Positions 25,031 through 34,213 of a DNA stretch of 64,000 nucleotides are shown here, piece by piece (within the stretch, counting starts at the first letter, position 1; the number at the start of each line of letters is the position of its first letter). A program made the position numbers and the translations under genes. This DNA comes from an uncultured Collinsella sp. GTDB lineage: Bacteria; Actinomycetota; Coriobacteriia; Coriobacteriales; Coriobacteriaceae. The stretch is taken from NCBI GenBank assembly GCA_958370785.1, contig CATXKN010000006.1:1-64000 (forward strand). Reading direction: 5' to 3'. The notes below the pieces were generated by a model that saw only the letters and a program-made list of their open reading frames with translations, had not been told where the DNA came from and made no database searches.

Positions 25031-26053
25031 ATGACGGCAAGCGATACAACCGTAACGAATAAAAAGGGGGCGCCGGGGCCCGGTTTCGACAAGACCGCCC
25101 AGCGCATCCTCAATCTGTTCTTTGTCCTTAACAGCTCTCCCGAGCCATTGACCACAGAGCAAATTGTCCTGGATTCCGATCTTGGCTATGGGTCGGGCAA
25201 TATCGACTCGGACAAGCGCAAGTTTCGCCGCGATCGCGAAAAACTCCTCGAACGCGGAATCACGATCAAGGAAGTTCGCGCAGCAGGCGCCCAAGAAACC
25301 GAAGAAAGCGCGTGGACCATCGATCGCGAGCACACGTTTGCGGCCGGTGGCCTCATCACCGCAGACGACGCGGACATCTTGCTCGACGCTATCGACCAGA
25401 CCCTTGCGACCGGTTCGGCCGCGTTTGCCACACCGCTTGCAGGCATACGCTCCAAGATCGCCTACCTCACCGGCGCATCGACCGCAGAAGAGCCTCCCGC
25501 CCGTCGCTCACCCGCCGTCGATGCGGTGTGGAGCGCTTTTGCCGAACGCTGCGCGCTGCACTTTTTGTATCAAAACGGGCGCGGAGAGCAAAAAGAACGC
25601 ACCGTCTGCGTATACGGCATGTTCGAGCACGAGGGCGTGGCGTATTTTTGCGGACTCGACAACGCCACCGATGAAATCAGGACGTTTCGCTGCGACCGTA
25701 TCGTTCGCGCATGGCGCCCCTCGAAGGCCTACTCCATCCCCGCCGACTTTAACCTGAACGATCGCCTGTTCTTTGAGTTTGATTTTGCCGATTGCAAGCC
25801 CGTTATGGCAACCTTTTCGTTTGCCCCGCAAGCCCAGGCCGACATGGTCAGCGGCCTTACGCGCGGTCGCGGGGAGCTCACACGCACCGAAGAGGGTTGG
25901 ACCTGGACCGTCGACGTGCGCGACCTTAATGCCGCTGCCTCGTTTTGTATGGAGCACGCCATGGACGGCATGAGACCCGTTGCCCCCGATGCGCTTAAAC
26001 TGGCATGGAACCACCTCATCGAAAGGACGGTGCACGAGCATGCCCGCGCGTAA
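25031..26053 (+). CDS. WYL-domain transcriptional regulator, PafB-like
   Basis: 340 residues. N-terminal winged helix ('KTAQRILNLFFVLNSSPEPLT', 'FRRDREKLLERGI') and a central WYL domain ('ALHFLYQNGRGEQKERTV', 'VAYFCGLDN', 'RTFRCDRIVRAW'), with a C-terminal WCX-like extension. Such proteins occur as adjacent pairs (PafB/PafC) that activate DNA-damage genes in actinobacteria; the adjacent second WYL gene fits that. Start chosen at the ATG after GAGG; the first in-frame ATG 33 bases upstream has no ribosome-binding site. No Pup-proteasome genes are in the window. Confidence 0.82.
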   Translation: MTASDTTVTNKKGAPGPGFDKTAQRILNLFFVLNSSPEPLTTEQIVLDSDLGYGSGNIDSDKRKFRRDREKLLERGITIKEVRAAGAQETEESAWTIDREHTFAAGGLITADDADILLDAIDQTLATGSAAFATPLAGIRSKIAYLTGASTAEEPPARRSPAVDAVWSAFAERCALHFLYQNGRGEQKERTVCVYGMFEHEGVAYFCGLDNATDEIRTFRCDRIVRAWRPSKAYSIPADFNLNDRLFFEFDFADCKPVMATFSFAPQAQADMVSGLTRGRGELTRTEEGWTWTVDVRDLNAAASFCMEHAMDGMRPVAPDALKLAWNHLIERTVHEHARA

Positions 26054-26957
26054 ACTCACCAGCGAGCAAAGGCTCTCGCGTGCGATTGACATCATGGAGG
26101 CTCTCTACGCTGCCGGCGAGGCCGGTATGACACGAGGGGATATCTGCAGCCGTTTTGATATCACGGGTGCGGCACTCGATGAAATTATCGATATCGTCTC
26201 GACCCTCGCCGACCGTGAGTCGGGCGCACGCATCATCTGCGAACGCCACGGCGAGCGCATCATCCTGACAGGTGATGCGGGGCGTGTGCTGCCCTTGCGT
26301 CTAAGTGCCGCCGAAGGCGCCGTACTCAACCACGAACTCGAATCGATGGGAATCGACTCTCGGGCAGCAGAGCGTATCCGGCATGCCCTCCTACCCGAGA
26401 AGCTCGGCTACAACCAGCGCGTCGTCGATACCGTTGCCCGAGGATCGCACTGGCAACAGCTAAACTGCGCGATTCAAGACGGCGTTCGATGCCGCATCAC
26501 CTACCGTTCGATGGACGACGCACGGTCGCGCGAGCGTCTCATCGACCCCCTGCGTATCGCGACACATGGTGATCAAACCTACCTGATTGCCTGGGATGTC
26601 AAAGTTGATGGGCAGCGCTCCTACCGCATGGACAAAATCGAGGACCTTGCCCTTACCGACGATTCCGTGGAGCGCCACACGCCCGCGTCCTCGTCCCTCC
26701 ACGAATCCCTTTCCCAAGCGGAGCAGAGCGCAAAACTCCTCATGCCGCTCGACATGGCAGAGCGCCTAGACTGGGCCGGCATCATGTCGATTGAGCCAAA
26801 CGGGGCAGACATGGCAACGGTGACCGTGCGTTATGGGTCAGAGCACTGGCTGTTCTGCCAGGTAATCGCAGCGGGCGGAGCCATCCGCATACTGGATGAC
26901 CCCGCCCGGGCATTGCGTCTATGCGATATGGCGAAGAGCCTGACCTGCCCGCTTTAA
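26040..26957 (+). CDS. WYL-domain transcriptional regulator, PafC-like
   Basis: 305 residues. Winged helix at the N-terminus ('RAIDIMEALYAAGEAGMTRGDI' in part), then a WYL domain with 'RITYRSMDDARSRERLIDPL', 'TYLIAWDV' and 'RSYRMDKIEDL', the best preserved of the two proteins. It overlaps the end of the PafB-like gene by 14 bases, so the two are co-translated. Its stop TAA overlaps head-to-head with the stop of the convergent DinG gene. Confidence 0.82.
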   Translation: MPARKLTSEQRLSRAIDIMEALYAAGEAGMTRGDICSRFDITGAALDEIIDIVSTLADRESGARIICERHGERIILTGDAGRVLPLRLSAAEGAVLNHELESMGIDSRAAERIRHALLPEKLGYNQRVVDTVARGSHWQQLNCAIQDGVRCRITYRSMDDARSRERLIDPLRIATHGDQTYLIAWDVKVDGQRSYRMDKIEDLALTDDSVERHTPASSSLHESLSQAEQSAKLLMPLDMAERLDWAGIMSIEPNGADMATVTVRYGSEHWLFCQVIAAGGAIRILDDPARALRLCDMAKSLTCPL

Positions 26958-29848
26958 CGGCGTCGCTCGTGGCGTGCACGCCACAGCTGCAAATAATGAC
27001 CGATCTGTGCCGACTCGATACGCTGGTAGGAAGTCGTGGGCAGCGACGTCAAGAACTTCTTGCCGTAGCCCTTTGTCACCAAGCGCGGATCTGCCAAGAT
27101 GAGCACGCCGCAATCGGTTGACGAGCGGATGAGACGGCCGGCGGCCTGCTTGACTTCGAGCACCGCCTCGGGCAGCGAGTAGCGCGCCCAGGCGCGGTCT
27201 TCGCGCAGGTTGCGCTCACACGAAAGAGGATCCGTGGGGCTCGAGAACGGCAGCTTGGGGATAATGACGCAACGCAGCGTCTCGCCGCTGGCGTCAAAGC
27301 CCTCCCAAAAGGCCTTGAGCGCAAAGAGCGATGAGGTCGGCTCGTTGATAAACCGATCGCGCAGGCGGCGCGGGGACGAGTTGCGCTGTTGGCAATTGAG
27401 CTCCAAGCCCGCTCGCGCCAATTTGGGCTCGACACGGGCATACAGGTCCTCCATATCGCGCCTGTTGGTGAAGAGCGTGAGCACCGATCCACCCATGGCG
27501 AGATGGGCATCGACCAGCACGCGCTCGAGCGCTGACAGATAGCGCTCGCGATCGCGCGGATCGGGAATGTCCCCCGCCACGACCACGGCCATATTCGAAT
27601 CAAAGTCATAGCTCGAATCCAGGTGCAGTGATGAGGATGTTGACGCACCGATACGATCGAGGCCGACAGCATGGTTGAAATGCTCAAAGCTCTTGGACAC
27701 CGTCATGGTCGCCGAAGCGAAAATGGCCGTGTGCACCTCGGGCAGCCATTCGGTCGCCAGGGCCTCGCCGATATCGATGCGCTCGGCGGTCATAGATTCC
27801 CCGCCCGCTCGCAGCCGGCGGTTCACCTGCAGCGAGTACACATAGTGCTCATCCGTGCCCTCAATGATGAGCTTGAGGTTCTCGTCCAGCTCGTGCAGAC
27901 GGCGCGAAATGTCGCCCAGGTCGACGACGACCTCGGGTTTATCGGCAGCGACGGCTTGCACCAGCGCGTCTACGCTTTTATCCGCCTGGTCCAGCGCATC
28001 AATTGCGGTATGGGCCGACTGCAAAAAATCGTGCCAGTCATCCGACTCGCGAAGCTCGGGGCCAATCCATAGGTTCGCGTTGTCATAGCCCCCGCGGGCA
28101 CGGCGGCCAAGCTCGCGCACGCCATCGAACACATCGGCAATCGCCATGCTCGCGCGGGCAACCGTCGACGCCGCTTTGGCGGTGAGTCCTAGGTAGAGCG
28201 TGGAGCCCTCGGAAGTAGCCAGGTCACGGGAAACCTGACTCAGCGCGCCGGCACTCGACCCACCCAAGCGCTCAAACAGCACGCGCGACTCATCTGCCGA
28301 AACCACACGCGCCCATTGGCGACGAGCCTCGCGCTCGATGGAATGGGCCTCGTCGACCACCCAGTGACGAATCGGAGGCAAAATCCTCCCCTCGGCGGCC
28401 ACGTTGCGGAACAGCAGGGAATGGTTGGTGACCACCACGTCGGCATGTGCCGCACGACGACGCGCCCCGTGGACCAGGCATTTGTCGGGGAAGAACGGAC
28501 ACAGACGACGAGCGCACTCGCGCGAAGCCGTCGTAAAGTCGGGACGGTTGACGCTGCGCCAGCGAATGCCGAGCGAATCGAGGTCGCCATCGGCAGATTG
28601 GCACACATACGCCATGATCACCGCAACCGCTGTGAGCGTGTCGGCAGGATCGCGCTTGGTGGTGATCTCAACCTGACCACGGCTCATGCGCTCGAGCTTG
28701 CGCAGACACGGATAGTGGTCATAGCCCTTGAGTGCACAAAACGACAGGCCCCCGTCCAGCTGTTCGGCGAGCTTTGGCAGCTCATGGTACATAAGCTGAT
28801 CGGCAAGATTATTCGATTTGGTCGCGATACCAACCGTGATGTTGTTGCGGCGCGCGGCCTCGGCGAAGGGCACGAGATAGGCCATCGATTTGCCGACGCC
28901 CGTGCCTGCCTCGATCACGCGATGCGTTCCCGTAACGAGTGCGTCACGGACCTCGAGCGCCATCGCAATCTGCTCATCGCGCGGCTCGTACGTGGGATAC
29001 ATGCGATTAACCAGGCCGCCCGGGGCATAGTCCGCCTCGATTTCCTCGCGGCTCGGCATCTTGAGGACCGGCAGTTCGTCCGCATCAACGCGATCATCGG
29101 CCCGATCGGCCTTGAGTACGTCGGCGCGGGCGGCGCTGAGAGAGAAGATGGAACCGGGGTTCTGTCCCGCCAAGAAGGAGAAGATGGGACGATAGGACCA
29201 GGGTACGTCGGGGTGCATGTCGGCCAGGCGCGCCATGAGGCCCTGAGGCAAGTCGGTGAGCGCCACGAGCAACACGCGCCACACACCACACAAGGCGTCG
29301 ACATCGGCGTTGGCGCGGTGCGACACCGAGTCGCAGCCAAACAGGTCGGCCATGAAAGACAGCTTATGCGAGGCCAGGCGCGGAAGCGCGATGCGCGACA
29401 GTGCCAGCGAATCGATCCAGATGTCGCTGACGTTGACGCCGCCTTTGACCGACTCGATAAACGAACGGTCAAACGTGGCGTTATGTGCGATAACAGGACA
29501 ACCGCCCACAAAGTCGGCGAGTGCCGCGACGGCCTCGACGGCCGACGGGGCATCTGCCACATCGGCGTTTGTAATGCTCGTGAGCTCGGTAATCTCGGCG
29601 GGAATCAGCTGCTTGGGATGCACGAAGGTATCAAAGCGGTCAATGACCTCGCGGCCCGAAAGGCGGGCCGCGGAAATCTCAATTAACTCGTTGTCCTGCA
29701 CCGAAAGACCCGTGGTCTCGGTATCGAGGACGATTACGTCCTCCTCGATGAGGCCAAACGACTGCGTCTTAGCGCGCTCGGCGAGCGTGGCATAAGAATC
29801 GATGACAAACTGCGGCGTTCCAGGAGATACGGCGTCCTCGATTAGCAT
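26954..29848 (-). CDS. dinG: DnaQ-like exonuclease fused to DinG-type helicase
   Basis: 964 residues. Residues ~35-200 form a DEDDh 3'-5' exonuclease ('VLDTETTG', 'VIAHNATFDRSF', 'HRANADVDAL'). Then an XPD/DinG-type superfamily-2 helicase: Walker A 'EAGTGVGKSMAYL', a Cys-containing segment ('DHYPCLRKL', 'ECARRLCPFFPDKC') suited to an iron-sulfur cluster, DEAH box 'VVDEAHSIE' and C-terminal motifs 'WEGFDASGETLRCVII' and 'QAAGRLIRS'. This fusion is common in Firmicutes and Actinobacteria. The ATG overlaps the end of ddl (ATGCTAA). Confidence 0.92.
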   Translation of the reverse strand: MLIEDAVSPGTPQFVIDSYATLAERAKTQSFGLIEEDVIVLDTETTGLSVQDNELIEISAARLSGREVIDRFDTFVHPKQLIPAEITELTSITNADVADAPSAVEAVAALADFVGGCPVIAHNATFDRSFIESVKGGVNVSDIWIDSLALSRIALPRLASHKLSFMADLFGCDSVSHRANADVDALCGVWRVLLVALTDLPQGLMARLADMHPDVPWSYRPIFSFLAGQNPGSIFSLSAARADVLKADRADDRVDADELPVLKMPSREEIEADYAPGGLVNRMYPTYEPRDEQIAMALEVRDALVTGTHRVIEAGTGVGKSMAYLVPFAEAARRNNITVGIATKSNNLADQLMYHELPKLAEQLDGGLSFCALKGYDHYPCLRKLERMSRGQVEITTKRDPADTLTAVAVIMAYVCQSADGDLDSLGIRWRSVNRPDFTTASRECARRLCPFFPDKCLVHGARRRAAHADVVVTNHSLLFRNVAAEGRILPPIRHWVVDEAHSIEREARRQWARVVSADESRVLFERLGGSSAGALSQVSRDLATSEGSTLYLGLTAKAASTVARASMAIADVFDGVRELGRRARGGYDNANLWIGPELRESDDWHDFLQSAHTAIDALDQADKSVDALVQAVAADKPEVVVDLGDISRRLHELDENLKLIIEGTDEHYVYSLQVNRRLRAGGESMTAERIDIGEALATEWLPEVHTAIFASATMTVSKSFEHFNHAVGLDRIGASTSSSLHLDSSYDFDSNMAVVVAGDIPDPRDRERYLSALERVLVDAHLAMGGSVLTLFTNRRDMEDLYARVEPKLARAGLELNCQQRNSSPRRLRDRFINEPTSSLFALKAFWEGFDASGETLRCVIIPKLPFSSPTDPLSCERNLREDRAWARYSLPEAVLEVKQAAGRLIRSSTDCGVLILADPRLVTKGYGKKFLTSLPTTSYQRIESAQIGHYLQLWRARHERRR

Positions 29849-30807
29849 GCAACGCCCGCCCGGCGGAGACCCATACGGATCAGGCTGTCGCACACCTGCG
29901 AGAACGTCATGTCGTCGGTATGGCGAATCTCATCGGGATACAGCGACGTATCGGTCATGCCAGGAATGGTGTTGGTCTCGAGAATGACAGGGCCGTCCTC
30001 GCTCACGATAAAATCGCTGCGCGAAACGCCCAGACAGCCGAGGGCCTTATGGGCCGCACAGGCAAGTTCCTGGGCACGCGCATAGTTTTCGGGCGAAATC
30101 TGCGCCGGAATGCGGTGGATGTCTGTGGGGTCGACGTACTTTACATCCAGGTCGTAGAACTCGCAGTCCTCAGGCTTGCGAATCTCCACAATCGGCAGCG
30201 CGCGCACGTCGTCTTCGCCGTACACGCCCACAGTGATCTCGGTTCCCTCGATGCACTTTTCGACCAGCACCTTATCGCCGTACTCAAAAGCCTTGGCGAT
30301 TGCCGCCGGCAGCTCGGAGGGCTCGTGAACGAGCGAAATGCCGTAGCTAGAGCCGTTGACGGCGGGCTTTACAAAGCAACGCTCGCCACAAATCTCGACG
30401 ATACGATCGATATCGACCTCGTCGCCCGCCTCAAGTGCCAGGCCGGGGGCAATGGGGATGCCCGCCTTGGCATACAGAAGCTTTGAAATCTCTTTATCGG
30501 CGCCACATGCGCTGGCGAGCACGCCCGACGCCGTGTAGGGAATACCCAGCGTCTCCATGGCCCCCTGCATGGCGCCATCCTCGCCGCCGGCGCCGTGCAT
30601 GGCGATAAACGCCACGTCGAAGCTACCGGTCGCCATAGTCACCATAAAGTCATCGGCAGCGGTGTCGAGCAGCTCCACCGAGGTGTAGCCGGCCTCCTTC
30701 AGTGCCACCACGACATTCTTTCCCGAATTGAGCGAAATCTCGCGCTCGGCGGAATGGCCGCCCGCCAAGACCGCTACGTGCATGTTCTTTAGGCTTTTAC
30801 CCGGCAT
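29842..30807 (-). CDS. ddl: D-alanine--D-alanine ligase
   Basis: 321 residues. ATP-grasp enzyme making the D-Ala-D-Ala dipeptide for peptidoglycan. Seen: 'VLAGGHSAEREISLNSG', 'FIAMHGAGGEDGAMQG', 'CFVKPAVNGSSYGI' and the C-terminal metal/ATP motif 'ILETNTIPGMTDTSLYP'. The ATG lies seven bases after GAGGAG; an in-frame codon 15 bases upstream lacks a ribosome-binding site. Candidate promoter TACAAT at 30848-30853 on the minus strand. Translationally linked to the DinG gene downstream. Confidence 0.95.
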   Translation of the reverse strand: MPGKSLKNMHVAVLAGGHSAEREISLNSGKNVVVALKEAGYTSVELLDTAADDFMVTMATGSFDVAFIAMHGAGGEDGAMQGAMETLGIPYTASGVLASACGADKEISKLLYAKAGIPIAPGLALEAGDEVDIDRIVEICGERCFVKPAVNGSSYGISLVHEPSELPAAIAKAFEYGDKVLVEKCIEGTEITVGVYGEDDVRALPIVEIRKPEDCEFYDLDVKYVDPTDIHRIPAQISPENYARAQELACAAHKALGCLGVSRSDFIVSEDGPVILETNTIPGMTDTSLYPDEIRHTDDMTFSQVCDSLIRMGLRRAGVAC

Positions 30808-30892
30808 GGGCAGACTCCTCATCTATAATTCCTGCAGCTGATACCATATTGTAGCGATACCCCCTACGTTTCCCCAAAATCGAAAGGCTTCC

Positions 30893-31945
30893 ATGAATCC
30901 CAGGACTAAATCTCAAGACATTCGCGACTTGAGCCAAAACGATATTCGCGAACTTGTCGCCGAACTCGGCCAACCCGCTTTTCGCGCAAAGCAGCTTATT
31001 GAATGGGTTTTTGAGAAGAACGTTTGTTCGTTTGATGACATGAGCAACCTTCCCAAGGCCTTCCGCGAGCAGCTGAAGGAGGCATTTGCCTTCGACACAC
31101 CGACCGAGCTCACCAAGCAGGTGTCCAAGGATGGCTCTCGTAAATACCTACTCGAGTACCACGACGGCATCTCTGTCGAGACCGTCGGCATGCCTCGTCG
31201 CAACAAGCTCTCCGTTTGCGTATCCACCCAAGCCGGCTGTGGCATGGGCTGCGCGTTTTGCGCTACCGGTCTGAACGGCCTCAAGCGCTCGCTGACCGCT
31301 CAGGAGATCGTTGACCAGGTACTCCATGTTTCCAACGACTTTGGCGAGCGCGCAACGAGCGTAGTGTTCATGGGCCAGGGTGAGCCTTTCGCCAACTACG
31401 ACGAGGTCCTCAAGGCGCTGCGTATTCTTAATGACCCTGACGGTATCGGTATCGGAGCGCGTCATCTCACCGTTTCCACCAGCGGCGTTATTCCTGGTAT
31501 TCGTAAGTTTGCCGACATTCCCGAGCAGTTCACGCTTGCCGTTTCGCTGCACTCTGCCATTCAATCCACCCGCAACAAGCTCATGCCAGGCGTTAAGAAG
31601 TACACGCTCCTGCGCCTTCACGAGGCCCTTCAGCTCTACACCGAAAAGACCGGCCGCCGTCCGACATACGAATATGCCATGATCGAGGGCGTCAATGACA
31701 CTAACCCCGAGATGCAGGCGCTCTGCGACTTCTGCCAGGGCACACTGTGCCACGTCAACCTAATTCAGCTCAACGATATCGAGGGAAGTCCTCTCAAGCC
31801 ATCACCGATTCATAAGGTTGAAGACCTTCAGCGTCGTCTTGAGTCCCGTGGCATCGAGACCACGATTCGTAACTCTCGCGGCAACGATATCGACGCTGCT
31901 TGTGGCCAACTCAAGCAGCGCTTCAAGGTTCAGAAAAACGCGTAG
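30893..31945 (+). CDS. rlmN: 23S rRNA (adenine-2503-C2)-methyltransferase
   Basis: 350 residues. Radical-SAM methyltransferase modifying A2503 of 23S rRNA and A37 of some tRNAs. The cluster motif CxxxCxxC is seen in 'GCGMGCAFCATG', with the SAM-binding 'FMGQGEP' and 'STSGVIPGI'; the C-terminal conserved Cys is in 'DAACGQL'. AAAGG precedes the ATG. It is divergent from ddl. A near-match parS site and a strong terminator follow it. Confidence 0.95.
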   Translation: MNPRTKSQDIRDLSQNDIRELVAELGQPAFRAKQLIEWVFEKNVCSFDDMSNLPKAFREQLKEAFAFDTPTELTKQVSKDGSRKYLLEYHDGISVETVGMPRRNKLSVCVSTQAGCGMGCAFCATGLNGLKRSLTAQEIVDQVLHVSNDFGERATSVVFMGQGEPFANYDEVLKALRILNDPDGIGIGARHLTVSTSGVIPGIRKFADIPEQFTLAVSLHSAIQSTRNKLMPGVKKYTLLRLHEALQLYTEKTGRRPTYEYAMIEGVNDTNPEMQALCDFCQGTLCHVNLIQLNDIEGSPLKPSPIHKVEDLQRRLESRGIETTIRNSRGNDIDAACGQLKQRFKVQKNA

Positions 31946-31961
31946 GGGAGACCAACCCAAA

Positions 31962-31977
31962 CGTTTCATGTGAAACA
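31962..31977. promoter_or_regulatory. Near-consensus parS site
   Basis: CGTTTCATGTGAAACA matches parS TGTTTCACGTGAAACA at 14 of 16 positions and remains a near-perfect palindrome. It lies about 2 kb from the three perfect parS sites, after rlmN. Confidence 0.6.
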
Positions 31978-31980
31978 TCG

Positions 31981-32020
31981 AACAGCCCCGGTTGCTTAAT
32001 TGCAACCGGGGCTGTTTCAT
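31981..32020 (+). terminator. Terminator of rlmN
   Basis: Perfect 15-bp stem AACAGCCCCGGTTGC (31981-31995) / GCAACCGGGGCTGTT (32002-32016) followed by TTTC. The ParB-type site at 31962 directly abuts it. Confidence 0.85.
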
Positions 32021-32074
32021 ATCTATCACTAATTTGCATTGCGCGATTGTTCAAGAACTTTTCGCAAGAAATTA

Positions 32075-32108
32075 GGGGTCCCTGTTCTGGCGTTCAGACA
32101 AGGACCCC
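32075..32108. terminator. Hairpin at the convergent end of the parAB operon
   Basis: Stem GGGGTCC..TGT..CTG / CAG..ACA..GGACCCC with two small mismatches. T-runs are poor, so it may only slow polymerase or block exonucleases. Confidence 0.45.
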
Positions 32109-32130
32109 CTTCAAAAAAGGCTAGTAATTG

Positions 32131-32142
32131 TTAGGTACCTAA
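32131..32142. other. Palindrome TTAGGTACCTAA, copy 1
   Basis: A 12-bp perfect palindrome overlapping the stop codon of the small gene after parB. An identical palindrome, also preceded by G and followed by A, is at 35633-35644. Possibly a protein-binding site. Confidence 0.5.
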
Positions 32143-32393
32143 AGGCCTACATTTTCCCATTGATGATTAACCCAATCTTGATTAATCTTGGGATTCTTAG
32201 TTACCTGAGCCGTACGCATAGCGACATCCTCAGTCATAACATCCATTTTCTTTTTGGACGTATCGACGATATCCTGCGCTCCACGAAGCAGACGACCACG
32301 CAATTCATCATCTGTTGCGACCTTAAATCCTGCAAATGCACCAACCGCTACAGTTGCAGCCAAAGCAAGAGCTGTCAGAACTTTATTCTTCAT
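32139..32393 (-). CDS. Small YtxH-like membrane-anchored protein
   Basis: 84 residues. An N-terminal hydrophobic segment ('VLTALALAATVAVGAFAGF') could be a signal or a membrane anchor, followed by a charged helical tail. The layout resembles YtxH-type proteins, but the match is weak. AAGGAGG precedes the ATG, which lies inside the last codons of parB, so it is the third gene of the parA-parB operon. Function unknown. Confidence 0.7.
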   Translation of the reverse strand: MKNKVLTALALAATVAVGAFAGFKVATDDELRGRLLRGAQDIVDTSKKKMDVMTEDVAMRTAQVTKNPKINQDWVNHQWENVGL

Positions 32394-33288
32394 CCTGACC
32401 TCCTTGATCAAATTGAATCATTTCGCCAAGAATTCGAGAGAGCTCTTCCTCATCCTTAAACTCGATCTCGATTTTATTCTTGCCGCGTGAGCTCTTGACG
32501 CGAACGTTCGTGTTAAACACCTGACGCAGAACGCGTGCAGCCTTTTTAAAAGACTGAGGCGTTGCGGGGCGAGGTGTTTTAGGTGTCTCTCCGGCAGAAA
32601 ACAATGGAGCAAGATTTTCTGTCGCACGGACAGACAAACCCTCTGCAACAACCTTCTCAGCAAGCTTAATGCGCGCATCTTCATATGGAACCGCAAGAAT
32701 TGCACGAGCATGACCAGCAGTCAGCTTGCCTTCAAAGATCATCTGCTGAACCACCTCTGGAAGATCAAGCAGACGCAACGAATTGGTGATTGCAGAGCGA
32801 GACTTGCTGACGGCCTTTGACAAAGCTTCTTGAGTCATACCGCTTGAATCGATAAGCTGTCGATATCCCTTAGCCTCTTCGACAGGATTAAGGTCAGAGC
32901 GCTGAAGGTTTTCAATCAGCGCGAGTGCAAGCATTTCCTCATTATCAACGTCCTTAATGATGACGGGAAGCTCTTCAAGGCCAGCAAGCTTTGAAGCCTG
33001 ATAGCGACGTTCACCCGCAATAATCTCATAGCCGTTACCGTGCTTACGCACAAGAAGCGGCTGCAGAACGCCGTGCTCTTGGATCGACTCACTCAACTCG
33101 CGAAGTTCAGTCTCATTGAAATGAATTCGTGGCTGATTTGGGTTTGGAACGATATCTTCGATTGGAAGTTTAGTTTCTGAAGCGGCATTTGATGTTGAGG
33201 CTGCGGATCCACCAGTCTCATATTCAGCTTCCGAGACCAGTGCATTGAGTCCACGACCCAAGCCACCGCGCTTCTTAGTGCTAGGCAC
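32383..33288 (-). CDS. parB: Chromosome-partitioning protein ParB
   Basis: 301 residues. Centromere-binding CTP-dependent clamp. The N-terminus has 'GGLGRGLNAL', then the ParB/Sulfiredoxin CTPase core ('IVPNPNQPRIHF', 'GVLQPLLVR', 'IIAGERRYQASKLAG'), the helix-turn-helix ('SGMTQEALSKAVSKSRSAITNSLRLL') and a C-terminal dimerisation tail. The GERR motif for CTP binding is intact. GTG start overlapping the parA end by eight bases. It should load at the parS sites at 34120-34212. Confidence 0.95.
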   Translation of the reverse strand: MPSTKKRGGLGRGLNALVSEAEYETGGSAASTSNAASETKLPIEDIVPNPNQPRIHFNETELRELSESIQEHGVLQPLLVRKHGNGYEIIAGERRYQASKLAGLEELPVIIKDVDNEEMLALALIENLQRSDLNPVEEAKGYRQLIDSSGMTQEALSKAVSKSRSAITNSLRLLDLPEVVQQMIFEGKLTAGHARAILAVPYEDARIKLAEKVVAEGLSVRATENLAPLFSAGETPKTPRPATPQSFKKAARVLRQVFNTNVRVKSSRGKNKIEIEFKDEEELSRILGEMIQFDQGGQDEE

Positions 33289-34081
33289 GTTTAATCACCT
33301 CTTTAGCAAGGTTCATATACGCCTTTGCGCCCTTATTCTGTGGCGCATAGGTAATTACAGGCTCACCGAACGACGGTGCTTCTGAAATTTTAACTGTACG
33401 TGGAATCAAGGTCTTGAATGCCTTGTCACCAAAATACGATTGAACCTCTTCCACAACCTGGTTCGAAAGTGATGTGCGCGAATCGTACATAGTCATAAGC
33501 ACACCATAAGTATCAAGGCTCTTATTTAGGCGTGTTTTAACCATCTTCATCGATTCAAGCAGCTTTGTAACACCTTCAAGTGCGTAATACTCACACTGAA
33601 TCGGAATCAAAACACTGTCTGCAGCCGTTAACGCATTGATAGTCAGCAAACCAAGCGATGGCGGGCAATCAATGAATATAAAATCAAACTCATCCTGAAT
33701 AGGCTCAAGCAGATCCTTTAAGCGAGTTTCACGGGCAATCGCACTGACAAGTTCGATTTCCGCGCCTGCGAGCTGGATAGTAGCCGGAATTACAAATACT
33801 TTACTGCAATTTGTATCAAGAACAAGTGATTCCGCCGGAACATCGTTCAGCAATGCATCGTAGATGCAGTGATCGAGTTCTTCTTTTTCGATACCAAAAC
33901 CACTCGTACTATTACCCTGCGGGTCAAAATCGACAATTAATGTCTTTCGACCCAGTTCACCCAACGCTGCTGCAAGATTTACAGCCGTGGTGGACTTACC
34001 TACGCCACCTTTTTGGTTAATGATAGCAATGATACGCGTGTCTTTTGCACTTTTAGAACGCTTAACGTCGCGAAATCCCAC
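33281..34081 (-). CDS. parA: Chromosome-partitioning ATPase ParA (Soj)
   Basis: 266 residues. Deviant Walker ATPase: 'IINQKGGVGKSTTAVNLA' with the signature Lys, 'VDFDPQGNSTSGFG', 'FIFIDCPPSLGLLT'. GTG start after AGGAGG. First gene of the parA-parB-YtxH-like operon. The three perfect parS sites occupy the gap just upstream. This operon is clearly more AT-rich than genes further left. Confidence 0.96.
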   Translation of the reverse strand: MGFRDVKRSKSAKDTRIIAIINQKGGVGKSTTAVNLAAALGELGRKTLIVDFDPQGNSTSGFGIEKEELDHCIYDALLNDVPAESLVLDTNCSKVFVIPATIQLAGAEIELVSAIARETRLKDLLEPIQDEFDFIFIDCPPSLGLLTINALTAADSVLIPIQCEYYALEGVTKLLESMKMVKTRLNKSLDTYGVLMTMYDSRTSLSNQVVEEVQSYFGDKAFKTLIPRTVKISEAPSFGEPVITYAPQNKGAKAYMNLAKEVIKRA

Positions 34082-34119
34082 GGTCCCTCCTAGTGTATTT
34101 AAAGCTGTTGAATGGAGGA

Positions 34120-34135
34120 TGTTTCACGTGAAACA
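34120..34135. promoter_or_regulatory. parS site 1
   Basis: TGTTTCACGTGAAACA, a perfect match to the bacterial parS consensus, in the rsmG-parA gap. Confidence 0.95.
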
Positions 34136-34148
34136 ATCCGATTCGGCA

Positions 34149-34184
34149 TCGATTGTTATGTTTCACGTGAAACATAACAATCGA
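34149..34184. promoter_or_regulatory. parS site 2 within a 36-bp perfect palindrome
   Basis: The central 16 bases (34159-34174) are the perfect parS TGTTTCACGTGAAACA. The symmetry continues outward for ten more bases on each side (TCGATTGTTA / TAACAATCGA), well beyond what ParB recognition needs. Confidence 0.95.
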
Positions 34185-34196
34185 CACTATCCATTA

Positions 34197-34212
34197 TGTT
34201 TCACGTGAAACA
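34197..34212. promoter_or_regulatory. parS site 3
   Basis: Third perfect TGTTTCACGTGAAACA, ending just before the rsmG stop codon. Centre-to-centre spacings of the three sites are 39 and 38 bp. Confidence 0.95.
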
Positions 34213-34213
34213 T

